Positions 46,038 through 54,482 of a stretch of 64,000 bases of DNA are shown here, in pieces; position 1 is the first letter of the stretch, and the number at the start of each line of letters is the position of its first letter. The DNA is taken from positions 2,435,562-2,499,561 of the forward strand of contig NZ_OY763421.1 of assembly GCF_963667555.1 (NCBI RefSeq), written 5' to 3'. The DNA comes from an uncultured Methanolobus sp. (GTDB lineage Archaea > Halobacteriota > Methanosarcinia > Methanosarcinales > Methanosarcinaceae). A program made the position numbers and the translations under genes. The notes below the pieces were generated by a model that made no database searches, had not been told where the DNA came from, and saw only the letters and a program-made list of their open reading frames with translations.

Positions 46038-47480
46038 GTGGATGTATTTAAAAACATGATGATCGAAAGAAAATTCATAATCGTTATGCTGGCGCTTAGT
46101 TTAATTCCTTTATTAATTGTTTCAGCAATCAGTTATACTCAAATAAGTTCTGCAATTGCAGAAGGATCATTTGACAAATTGAATACACTTGAAAACGTCT
46201 ATTTAATCAGCCCGATAGTATTCGGAATTCTTGTCACTTTTTTTGCACGCAATTTTGCTCGCAGCATTACAAAACCCATTGAAGACATAGTCGATGCCAC
46301 TGAGAAAATTGCATCAGGAGACCTAACAACGCACATTGAAAGTAATTCACAAGACGAAGTAGGAATTCTTGCCGAATCTATACAGTCAATGCGCGATAGT
46401 TTAAAAGAGTTAATTACTGAGATAAACACCAACTCATCACTTCTTGCAAGCACCGCAGAGGAAATATCAGCATCTTCAGAGGAAATATCTACGGCAAGCA
46501 ATGAAATATCCGATTCCATTGTAGAAATATCCAAAGGCACTACAATGCAATCATCCAAAACGGAAGACGTTGCAAAAGCAATGTTCGATATGACAGAAGC
46601 TGTCCAGGAAGTGGCCAGCAACTCACAAAAAGCTGCAGACAACGCAAAGGAATCAAATCAACTTATCAGCAGCCTTGGAACGATAACAGAAGACCTGTTA
46701 CACAAAATGGGTAATATAAAGGCATCATCCTCTGAATCAGCTGAAGCCATAATGGAACTTGATAGCAAATCCAAGCAGATAGGCGAGATAGTCAGCCTTA
46801 TCACAACCATTGCCGACCAGACAAACCTGCTTGCGCTCAATGCCGCAATTGAAGCCGCGCGTGCAGGAGAACACGGAAGAGGTTTTGCAGTTGTAGCAGA
46901 TGAGGTCAGAAAACTTGCAGAGAACTCCGGAAATGCAGCTAACCAGATAGCAGACCTCATCCATGAGATACAGGACGGTACAAACAATGCCGTTACTTCA
47001 ATGCAGCATGGAACTGAAGAGATATCGAACGGCGCGGAAGCATTGAATGAAGCAGCAAATGTGATTCAGAAAGTAGTGGAATCGGGAAGTATCATCACTA
47101 CCATGGTTCAGGACATAGCAGCAGCGGCACAGGAGCAGTCCGCATCTATTCAGGAAATATCATCCTCAATTGATGAAGTGGCATCCATCACCCAGGAATC
47201 TGCATCAGGAACCGAAAACACAACTGCTGCCATAGAGCAACAGAGTACAACAATGGAAGAGCTTGCTCAATCCGCCCAGGTTCTCTCCGGAATGGCAGAA
47301 AATCTCATGACAACAATTACAAAATTCAAACTTAAGCAGGACGACAATAAAATAGAACATCAAAAGACCAATATCCCTATTTTAAACCACGAACCTGAAC
47401 ATGAGAAAATAGAACTGAGAGAATATTCCGAAGAGGAATTAGAACTGGAACTTGAAAAGGCGGAAAAGATCCACATCTGA
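46038..47480 (+). CDS. methyl-accepting chemotaxis-type transducer with minimal outside domain
   Basis: A 480-residue chemoreceptor. Two membrane helices ([20 protein letters not shown] and [17 protein letters not shown]) are separated by only about 25 residues, so there is almost no extracellular sensor. A HAMP domain follows ([20 protein letters not shown]), then a long coiled-coil signalling domain with the hairpin tip [20 protein letters not shown] and [20 protein letters not shown] at 46038 after GGGAGAGG is chosen as start; a TTG at 45966 would add 24 residues unlike the family. A TATA-rich TTTATATATAAATG lies at about 45926. No che genes are in the window. It may sense membrane state or act with another receptor. 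Confidence 0.85.
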   Translation: MDVFKNMMIERKFIIVMLALSLIPLLIVSAISYTQISSAIAEGSFDKLNTLENVYLISPIVFGILVTFFARNFARSITKPIEDIVDATEKIASGDLTTHIESNSQDEVGILAESIQSMRDSLKELITEINTNSSLLASTAEEISASSEEISTASNEISDSIVEISKGTTMQSSKTEDVAKAMFDMTEAVQEVASNSQKAADNAKESNQLISSLGTITEDLLHKMGNIKASSSESAEAIMELDSKSKQIGEIVSLITTIADQTNLLALNAAIEAARAGEHGRGFAVVADEVRKLAENSGNAANQIADLIHEIQDGTNNAVTSMQHGTEEISNGAEALNEAANVIQKVVESGSIITTMVQDIAAAAQEQSASIQEISSSIDEVASITQESASGTENTTAAIEQQSTTMEELAQSAQVLSGMAENLMTTITKFKLKQDDNKIEHQKTNIPILNHEPEHEKIELREYSEEELELELEKAEKIHI

Positions 47481-47487
47481 AAGAACT

Positions 47488-47531
47488 GCCCTCGCGTATG
47501 AAGAGGGCTTTCTCTATCCCCTCTCTTTTTT
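47488..47531 (+). terminator. terminator after the chemoreceptor gene
   Basis: GCCCTC (47488-47493) and GAGGGC (47503-47508) with a 9-base loop; a T-rich tail CTCTCTTTTTT follows at about 47520-47530. Confidence 0.6.
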
Positions 47532-47612
47532 AGGATTTTATCTTCCTGCGAATTCCTGCCGCTTATATCAATATTATCTATATAATGAACTCATAATTCA
47601 GAGCAGATACAC

Positions 47613-48371
47613 ATGAACTATGAAGTTATAGATTCTCACTGCCATCTTGATTTCCCAAAATTCAACAAGGACAGGCATGAGACGATCATGAGGGCAAAAG
47701 ACAGCGGAGTTGTCTTAATGATAAATTCCGGCATAGACTACAAAACCAATGCCAACTCCCTTGAGCTTGCTAAAAAGTATGATTTTATACATGCAACCTT
47801 AGGTCTCAGCCCACAGATGGTACCTGAGGCAAACGAAGAAAAAATAAACCAGATACTTGCCCAGATGGAACGCAATGTTGACAAAGCGATTGGAATCGGT
47901 GAAGCAGGTCTGGACTTTTACTACTGTACCGATGAAGCAGGAAAAAAGAAACAAAAAGAGGTTTTTCAAAAAGTCATTGACATTGCGGACCAGTACAACA
48001 AAACCCTTGTAATACACGGCAGGGACGGGGAAGAACTTGCACTTGAGATGACCAGAGACCTAAGCAGAGTGGTCTTCCATTGCTACGGCGGCAGTATCGA
48101 AACCATGAAAAACATAGTTGATGCAGGTCACTATGTTTCAGTTCCCACACTCGTATGTTTCTCAGACCACCACAAAGATATTGCAAAGAATCTTCCTCTT
48201 GAGAACATGCTCATTGAAACTGACAGCCCATACCTCTCACCACGAAAAGGACGAAACGAGCCTGCCTTTGTCAGAGATTCAGTCCCTGTCATATCACAAC
48301 TAAAAGAAACAGATGAAGCTGAAATTGCTAGGGCGACAATGCAAAATACCCGCAGGGCATTTGAACTCTAA
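47613..48371 (+). CDS. TatD-family metal-dependent hydrolase
   Basis: A 252-residue amidohydrolase-fold protein. The metal-binding blocks are IDSHCHLDFPKF at the N-terminus, GIGEAGLDFYYC, VIHGRDG, FHCYGGS and LIETDSPYLSP. TatD enzymes act as metal-dependent nucleases (3'-5' exonuclease or AP-site) or other phosphoesterases; the specific substrate is unknown. It is the first of three genes (TatD, MBL hydrolase, YgiQ) with short gaps of 27 and 9 bases, so an operon is likely. Confidence 0.88.
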   Translation: MNYEVIDSHCHLDFPKFNKDRHETIMRAKDSGVVLMINSGIDYKTNANSLELAKKYDFIHATLGLSPQMVPEANEEKINQILAQMERNVDKAIGIGEAGLDFYYCTDEAGKKKQKEVFQKVIDIADQYNKTLVIHGRDGEELALEMTRDLSRVVFHCYGGSIETMKNIVDAGHYVSVPTLVCFSDHHKDIAKNLPLENMLIETDSPYLSPRKGRNEPAFVRDSVPVISQLKETDEAEIARATMQNTRRAFEL

Positions 48372-48398
48372 ACTTGGCTTTTCTACGGGAGAATACAC

Positions 48399-49037
48399 AT
48401 GCAGGTCAAACATTTTATTATCGGGCTTTATGACGCTAACTCATACCTCATTAACGGAAAAATACTGGTCGATACAGGAATGAGTACAGAAGGCCTTATT
48501 TCTGCTATCAAAGAAAATATTGATATCAAAGACCTTGAACTCATAATACTCACACACTGCCACTACGACCACACAGCATCTGCACAGGCAATAGCAGACA
48601 TCAGTGGTGCAAAGATAGCCATTCACAAGGATGATAAGCCACTCCTGAGCAATGACAAAATCAGTGCTGCAGCAATGTTCGGAAACAAGGCACCTGCAAT
48701 CAAACCTGATATGCTTCTGAAAGAAGGTGACAGAATACCCCTTGGAAATGACGAGGAGCTGGAAGTAATTCACACACCCGGTCACACTCCAGGTGGGATC
48801 TGCCTCTACGAAGCAAATTCAAAGAGCCTTTTTTCAGGTGACACAGTATTTCCAAACGGAAGCATCGGACGCACCGATTTCCAGGGCGGCAACCGCAGCC
48901 AATTGACCGAATCAATTAACAAGCTTGTAAAGCTTGATGTCAAAACACTTTACCCGGGACACGGGGAAGTCACTTCAAATGATGTTAACACGCAGATACA
49001 ATTCTCCCTGCGCATGTCCAAAAGCATGTTACTCTAA
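48399..49037 (+). CDS. MBL-fold metallo-hydrolase (glyoxalase II-like)
   Basis: A 212-residue metallo-beta-lactamase-fold protein. Metal-binding motifs are ILTHCHYDHTA (HxHxDH variant HCHYDH), VIHTPGHTPGGICLY, LFSGDTVFP with the bridging aspartate, and LYPGHGE. The set of ligands matches glyoxalase II-like hydrolases, but substrates in this group vary widely. GGGAG lies 8-12 bases before the ATG. It sits between TatD and YgiQ in a likely operon. Confidence 0.88.
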   Translation: MQVKHFIIGLYDANSYLINGKILVDTGMSTEGLISAIKENIDIKDLELIILTHCHYDHTASAQAIADISGAKIAIHKDDKPLLSNDKISAAAMFGNKAPAIKPDMLLKEGDRIPLGNDEELEVIHTPGHTPGGICLYEANSKSLFSGDTVFPNGSIGRTDFQGGNRSQLTESINKLVKLDVKTLYPGHGEVTSNDVNTQIQFSLRMSKSMLL

Positions 49038-49046
49038 GGACGCAAT

Positions 49047-50924
49047 ATGAAACAAAAAAGAGATCAGAACGGTAAGAATAGCAAGAATAACAAAAAGGCA
49101 GACACGACAAAGTTCCTGCCCATGTGCCTTGAAGAAGCAAAAAAGAAAGGCTGGGATGAACTTGATGTAATTATTGTCACAGGTGATGCCTATGTTGACC
49201 ATCCGGGATTTGGTACCAGCATTATTGGAAGGATTCTTGAGGATGCTGGCTACAGAGTCGGAGTCATTGCACAGCCAAAGTGGGACGATGTTGAAGATTT
49301 CAGGAAACTTGGAAAACCCCGTCTTTTCTTCGCTATCAGTGCAGGCAATACTGACTCAATGGTGAGCAACTACACACCATCAAAAAGACTCAGGCATGAT
49401 GACGCATATTCCCCCGGAAATAAGCCAGGACTGCGCCCTAACCGTGCAGCCATTGTCTACTCCAACCGCCTGAAAGAAGCTTACCCTGATGTACCAAGGA
49501 TAATCGGAGGAATTGAAGCTTCACTTCGCCGTTTTGCACAATACGACTACTGGTCTGACAAAGTACGCCAGTCAATACTTGCCGATGCCCCCGCAGACCT
49601 CATAGTTTACGGAATGGGAGAACTCCAGATAATTGAGATAGCAGACAGACTCAACAAAGGAGTTCCTGTTTCCGATATAACTGATATTGACGGAACTGTC
49701 TGGAAAACAGATATCAAGACATGGAAAGAGAAAAAAGAGGAGTTGCTTGAGGGCAGGATAGAGATACCGCCTTATGTAGAGGTTTCAAAGAACAAAGAAC
49801 TCTATGCAAGCACATTCAAAACGGTTTACCAGGAACAGAACCACATTAAAGGACATGCAATTATCCAGGTCCATCCAAAAACTGTTGTTGTGCAGAACAA
49901 ACCCATGCGTCCGCTCACAACTGAAGAGCTGGACCATGTTTATGAACTACCATTTACCAGAGAGACGCATCCTTCATACGATGAAATAGTCCCCGCTCTT
50001 GACATGGTAAGATTCTCCATCAACACTCACAGAGGTTGTTTTGGTGCCTGTTCTTTCTGTGCCATTGCCCTGCACCAGGGGAGAATGATACGCAGCCGCA
50101 GTATGGAATCTATTCTCAGGGAAGCTGAAAGCTTTACAGGGATAAAAGGATTCAAAGGTACTATTAACGGACTTGGCGGTCCGTCAGCCAATATGTATGG
50201 AATGGACTGTAAGAACTGGGAAGACAAAGGAGTATGTAAGGACAAGATCTGCATCTATCCGAAAGCCTGCCCTTCACTTAACACCAGTCACAAGAAACTC
50301 ATTGAGCTTATGCGCAGGCTCAGGGAGATTCCTGGAATCTCTAAGGTTTTCGTGGGCTATGGTGTGCGTTATGACCTTGCACTGCTTGATGAGGAATATA
50401 TGGAAGAGCTCTGTGCCCATCATGTCAGCGGCCAGCTCAAGGTTGCACCGGAACATTATTGTGACAGCGTGACAGCCGTTATGAAAAAACCACGCAGGGA
50501 ACTATTCGAGAGATTCGAAGAAAAATACAAGGAAATAAACGAGAAACTTGGCAAGGACCAGTATCTTGTGGCTTTCCTTATGTCAAGTCATCCGGGATGC
50601 ACTCTTAATGACATGATAGATACTGCCGAATATATTAGGGATACAGGACGCTATACCAAACAGGTGCAGGATTTCACACCAACGCCAATGACAGCGGCCA
50701 CATGCATGTTCCACACAGGAATAGATCCTTTCACCGGCAAGAAAATATACGTGGCAACTTCCCAGAAAGATAAGAGCATACAGAGAGCAATGCTGCATTA
50801 TCGGGAGCCAGGAAACTATAATCTGGTGTACGAAGGATTGAAGCGTGCTAACCGGCTGGATCTTGTGGGAAATTCATGGAATTGCCTGATAAGCCGCAAG
50901 AAAGGCGGGAAGAACGGATGGTAA
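49047..50924 (+). CDS. YgiQ-family radical SAM protein
   Basis: A 625-residue UPF0313/YgiQ protein. The N-terminal domain (VIIVTGDAYVDHPGFGTSII and GGIEASLRRFAQYDYWSDKV) is followed by the radical SAM core with cluster motif CFGACSFCAI (CX3CX2C) near residue 340, then CKDKICIYPKACPSLN and a C-terminal domain with VQDFTPTPMTAATCMFHTG. Function is unknown although the family is widespread. A basic, lysine- and asparagine-rich N-terminus (KQKRDQNGKNSKNNKK) is unusual but in frame. It starts 9 bases after the MBL gene with AGGA upstream. Confidence 0.92.
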   Translation: MKQKRDQNGKNSKNNKKADTTKFLPMCLEEAKKKGWDELDVIIVTGDAYVDHPGFGTSIIGRILEDAGYRVGVIAQPKWDDVEDFRKLGKPRLFFAISAGNTDSMVSNYTPSKRLRHDDAYSPGNKPGLRPNRAAIVYSNRLKEAYPDVPRIIGGIEASLRRFAQYDYWSDKVRQSILADAPADLIVYGMGELQIIEIADRLNKGVPVSDITDIDGTVWKTDIKTWKEKKEELLEGRIEIPPYVEVSKNKELYASTFKTVYQEQNHIKGHAIIQVHPKTVVVQNKPMRPLTTEELDHVYELPFTRETHPSYDEIVPALDMVRFSINTHRGCFGACSFCAIALHQGRMIRSRSMESILREAESFTGIKGFKGTINGLGGPSANMYGMDCKNWEDKGVCKDKICIYPKACPSLNTSHKKLIELMRRLREIPGISKVFVGYGVRYDLALLDEEYMEELCAHHVSGQLKVAPEHYCDSVTAVMKKPRRELFERFEEKYKEINEKLGKDQYLVAFLMSSHPGCTLNDMIDTAEYIRDTGRYTKQVQDFTPTPMTAATCMFHTGIDPFTGKKIYVATSQKDKSIQRAMLHYREPGNYNLVYEGLKRANRLDLVGNSWNCLISRKKGGKNGW

Positions 50925-51042
50925 AGAGAGATTGTATACTAAGTCACATATCCGTTTCAGAATAAAATCGTTACCTTTTTAAGATAGAGAACTTTACAAT
51001 ACTTCAAACGTATATTTTTCAAAGAAAAATGGAAGTTATACT

Positions 51043-51888
51043 ATGAAGTATAAGTTGTTGGTACCAATATTATTAATGATCACTATCCAGGCATGCGCTG
51101 TTATGGCGAGCCCGGTCATTAGCATAGATGAGACTGTGACTGAGAATATGTTCTATTCCAAATCATACACGAATCCTGATAGTGTAGAAGCACATCAGAT
51201 AGTTGTGTACAGTGAGGATGGAGAGCATTCACAGATACATTTACACTATACACTTAAACCCAGAACAACCACCAGTCCGGATGGGAATTACAGCGTGTAT
51301 TTGAAGGCATTGGATTCAGTATGGGGAGTAGGTATGGAAGATTATGTAATTAATGACACAGTTGAAGGAACAGAGACCAATATCAAGAACATAATTACAA
51401 TGAGCTATTATGCTGTTGCTTTTTCACCTGACAGTAAGATGTACGCAGCACCCAGGGCAGTTTTCTTCGAGAGTGGCAGGAATGCCAGATATGCAATAGA
51501 TATCTGCTCCGTTCATAATAACACCCTACTGCACAGAGAACTCACTCCTTTCTATATAGAAAGTACTAAAGCTACACCAATGGAGTGGGAGAAGTCAGCT
51601 ATATATGAAGTTTACTGGTCTGATGATGGTTCCTGCATAGTATATGAAGTTCTGGGAGGAAACACTGAGTCAGGACAATATCCTGCATATCTTGTGAGCA
51701 AAAGACTGAACCTTGACTATACTGAACTTCGAAAAATGAACGGATACGAGGACACAGAACTGGAATCAGTACAGGAAGTAGTTGAAGAGCCTACTAGTAC
51801 TGCTGAGAACAGTCTGCCAGTTCCGGGATTTGGAGCTTTTGGAGCAATAATTGCTCTGGCATTTGGAAGGAAAATCAAGAGAGCATGA
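51043..51888 (+). CDS. PGF-CTERM surface protein, archaeosortase substrate type
   Basis: A 281-residue secreted protein. A signal peptide (LLVPILLMITIQACAVMAS) is followed by a beta-rich region with PD40-like pieces (TSPDGNYSVYLKAL and AFSPDSKMYAAP). A threonine/glutamate-rich linker leads to the C-terminal tripartite signal: PVPGFGAFGAIIALAFGRKIKRA, a PGF motif, a short hydrophobic helix and basic residues. That is the PGF-CTERM signal recognised by archaeosortase A, which replaces the helix with a lipid anchor. The function is unknown. The stop codon is inside a terminator hairpin. Confidence 0.8.
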   Translation: MKYKLLVPILLMITIQACAVMASPVISIDETVTENMFYSKSYTNPDSVEAHQIVVYSEDGEHSQIHLHYTLKPRTTTSPDGNYSVYLKALDSVWGVGMEDYVINDTVEGTETNIKNIITMSYYAVAFSPDSKMYAAPRAVFFESGRNARYAIDICSVHNNTLLHRELTPFYIESTKATPMEWEKSAIYEVYWSDDGSCIVYEVLGGNTESGQYPAYLVSKRLNLDYTELRKMNGYEDTELESVQEVVEEPTSTAENSLPVPGFGAFGAIIALAFGRKIKRA

Positions 51889-51915
51889 ACTACATGCTCA
51901 TCATCTTTTTTTAAA
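51881..51915 (+). terminator. terminator after the PGF-CTERM gene
   Basis: GAGCATG and CATGCTC form a 7-bp stem at 51881-51899 over the stop codon, with ATCATCTTTTTTT following. Confidence 0.7.
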
Positions 51916-51935
51916 AATCAATTAAAAAATAGTTG

Positions 51936-51969
51936 AAAGAAAAACTAAAATGGCTATTCCATAGCCATT
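51936..51969 (-). terminator. terminator of the glcD-glcF operon
   Basis: On the minus strand AATGGCTAT, loop GGA and ATAGCCATT (51969-51949) form a 9-bp stem that includes the end of the coding region, followed by TTAGTTTTTCTTTC. Confidence 0.65.
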
Positions 51970-53012
51970 TCAAGCAGGTCGATGATATCAAGCACATCTA
52001 CCCTTGGACCGCCACGTTTGAGATTTGTGCGGCAAAGCGGGCATGCAGTTACCAGATAATCAACGTCCTTTGGAATCTCTTCGATCCTGTTCTTTGAGAG
52101 TTCAAGTGAAAGTTCCGGATAGCCTTTCAGGACTCCACCGCCTGCTCCGCAACATTTGGATTTCTCCCTGTTGCTCTTCATTTCTTCAAGATAACAGACA
52201 GACTTTATGATCTGCCTTGGAGCATCGAAGACACCGTTGCACCTTCCAAGGTGACATGGGTCGTGATAAGTTACTTTCAAGTCAAGTTTCTTCAGATCCA
52301 TCTCAGCAAGACGGTCTGCAAGGAACTCTGTAACGTGAAGGACTTTGAGTTCTTCCGGGAAATCATTCTTCAGAGTTGTGTAACAACCTGCGCAGCCTGT
52401 GATAACCGTATGTGCACCTATCTTTTTGATCTGCTCAAGGTTCTTTGACATAAGTTCTGATGGGTCAGAACCGGTTCTCAGAAGCGGGGAGCCACAGCAA
52501 ACTTCTTCCTCAAGTGCAGTTACTCCGAACTTTCTCAGGATATCAAATGTCTTCTTTGTGATCTCAGGATAACGATAGGAAGCGAGACAGCCTGCAAAGA
52601 ATACGTAATCTGACTTTTCAGGAAGGTCTTTTCTGGAATCTCCTAGCCATGCCATCCTGTCCTTAGACTCGCCAAGAGGATTTCCTTTTTCAAGAGCATC
52701 TGCACGTATCAGTTTTTGTGCATCTGTCATCTTGCCCTGAAGCACAAGCTGATGCCTGATGTTTTCTATGACCTTCACAGGAGATGCCCCGGATGGGCAT
52801 ATCTCTTCACAAAGTCCGCATGTAGTACAGGTGTTGATACTATCCAGAACACCCTGATCAACTTCAAGTCCCTGGGAAATACCGTGAGCTACAAGCATAC
52901 GTCCACGTGAACCTGATGATTCCCAGCCGTTCACGTCAAAAACCGGACATACTGCACGGCATGTACCGCAACGTACACATTTAAGTATTGAACGCAGATC
53001 TTCATCGTTCAT
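51954..53012 (-). CDS. GlcF/HdrD-like iron-sulfur subunit of an FAD-linked oxidase
   Basis: A 352-residue protein. Two [4Fe-4S] ferredoxin motifs are at the N-terminus (CVRCGTCRAVCPVF and CTTCGLCEEICPSG). Two CCG domains follow (FAGCLASYR with VCCGSPLLRTG, and TYHDPCHLGRC with KCCGAGGG). This is the architecture of glycolate oxidase GlcF, lactate dehydrogenase subunits and heterodisulfide reductase HdrD. It lies 2 bases after the GlcD-like FAD subunit. Together they probably oxidise a 2-hydroxyacid such as D-lactate or glycolate and pass electrons to a membrane carrier or heterodisulfide. The acceptor is not shown by sequence. Confidence 0.88.
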   Translation of the reverse strand: MNDEDLRSILKCVRCGTCRAVCPVFDVNGWESSGSRGRMLVAHGISQGLEVDQGVLDSINTCTTCGLCEEICPSGASPVKVIENIRHQLVLQGKMTDAQKLIRADALEKGNPLGESKDRMAWLGDSRKDLPEKSDYVFFAGCLASYRYPEITKKTFDILRKFGVTALEEEVCCGSPLLRTGSDPSELMSKNLEQIKKIGAHTVITGCAGCYTTLKNDFPEELKVLHVTEFLADRLAEMDLKKLDLKVTYHDPCHLGRCNGVFDAPRQIIKSVCYLEEMKSNREKSKCCGAGGGVLKGYPELSLELSKNRIEEIPKDVDYLVTACPLCRTNLKRGGPRVDVLDIIDLLEMAME

Positions 53013-53014
53013 TT

Positions 53015-54397
53015 TCAGACCCCCATCTTACCCGGGTTCATAATACCCTTCGGGTCCAGTGCGTTTTTGATCAATATCATTACATCAAGAGCTTTTCCAA
53101 GCTCAAGTTCAAGATACTCAGCCCTGGCACTGCCAACTCCATGCTCGGCAGTAACCGTTCCGCCAATAGCTATGGCAGTGCGGTGGATCTTGTCCGCAGC
53201 CTTGTTAAGCTTCTCCCATTCAGCATCGCTTAGCACATCAATGCACATTCCAGTGTGAAGGTTTCCATCACCGATGTGACCGTAGGTCATGATGGGAAGC
53301 TTGAACTCTTCAGATATCTCACGTACCTTGTGAAGCATTCCAGGAAGCTCTTTTATCGGGACACCGATGTCCTCACCTACATAAACACGGGTGCGTAGTG
53401 GATCCAATCTTGAAACCGCTGCACCTACAAGTCTTCTGGCAGCCCATATCTCATCTCTTTCCTTCTTGTCCGAAGCTGCCCTGATGCTTGTTGCAAGGGT
53501 GCTGCAAGCATCCTTTATCATCTCTATTCCCTCACGGACCGTGTTCTCGGTTCCATCCACTTCGAACATCAGGATAGCACCTGCCTTTGGCAAGCCGATC
53601 TTAGGGTCAAATGTGTTAATTGCCTCTATGATGTTCCGGTCAAGAATCTCACATGCTGAAGGAACAATCCCTGATGAGAGTACTTTTACTACTGCCTGAC
53701 CTGCATGTTCCGGATCTTCAAAAGAAGCAAGCAATACTGAGCGCTCCTTTGGAAGTGCCCTGAGTCTCAGTGTTGCCTTTGTGATAATACCAAGCGTGCC
53801 TTCTGATCCTACAAAAAGATCAGTGAGTGAATAACCTGCAACTGATTTTGATGCCTTGGAACCTGTATTTATCACAGTGCCGTCTGCAAGGACAACTTCA
53901 AGTCCCAGAACATAGTTACGGGTAGTACCATATTTTACAGAGCGCATTCCACTTCCGTTGTTTGCAATAAGCCCTCCAAGGGTGCACATCGCAGAACTTC
54001 CAGGGTCAGGAGGGAAAAAAAGACCATATGGTTCAAGCGCCAGATTCAGTTTTTCCTGTACAATACCAGGTTCGATGGTTACCTGAAGGTTATCAAGGTC
54101 AGTTTCAAGTATCCTGTTCATGGATGACATATCAAGTACAATGCCACCCTCTACCGGAACAGCTCCACCGGCAAGTCCTGTACCTGCGCCTCTTGCGGTC
54201 ACAGGAATTTCATTCTCATTTGCAAGGCTGACTATCTTTGAGATCTGTTCAGTGCTTGCAGGCCTGATGACAAAATCGGGCATGCCCCTTATCTGTGAGG
54301 CGTCACATGAATAACAATAAAGCTCTGCAGCAGACGTGGAAACGTGTTCAGCTCCTACAATTTCCTGCAGTTTATCAAGTAAATCGGATTTTTGCAT
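53015..54397 (-). CDS. FAD-linked 2-hydroxyacid oxidase/D-lactate dehydrogenase (GlcD-like)
   Basis: A 460-residue flavoprotein. The PCMH-type FAD domain (about 35-215) has VTARGAGTGLAGGAVPVEGG, PPDPGSSAMCTLGGLIANN, GMRSVKYGTTRNYVLGLEVV and LFVGSEGTLGIIT. The C-terminal GlcD/LDH domain has YGHIGDGNLH and TVTAEHGVG, which carry the substrate metal site. It is the first gene of a two-gene unit with the GlcF-like protein. The substrate (D-lactate, glycolate or another 2-hydroxyacid) is not fixed by sequence. Confidence 0.9.
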   Translation of the reverse strand: MQKSDLLDKLQEIVGAEHVSTSAAELYCYSCDASQIRGMPDFVIRPASTEQISKIVSLANENEIPVTARGAGTGLAGGAVPVEGGIVLDMSSMNRILETDLDNLQVTIEPGIVQEKLNLALEPYGLFFPPDPGSSAMCTLGGLIANNGSGMRSVKYGTTRNYVLGLEVVLADGTVINTGSKASKSVAGYSLTDLFVGSEGTLGIITKATLRLRALPKERSVLLASFEDPEHAGQAVVKVLSSGIVPSACEILDRNIIEAINTFDPKIGLPKAGAILMFEVDGTENTVREGIEMIKDACSTLATSIRAASDKKERDEIWAARRLVGAAVSRLDPLRTRVYVGEDIGVPIKELPGMLHKVREISEEFKLPIMTYGHIGDGNLHTGMCIDVLSDAEWEKLNKAADKIHRTAIAIGGTVTAEHGVGSARAEYLELELGKALDVMILIKNALDPKGIMNPGKMGV

Positions 54398-54482
54398 GGA
54401 ATCGTTTTTTAAGTGGGATGGTAAGATTTATAGTTTTTGGTGAAGGCAAACATTTACATCTGACTACAACTATTACACAGCA

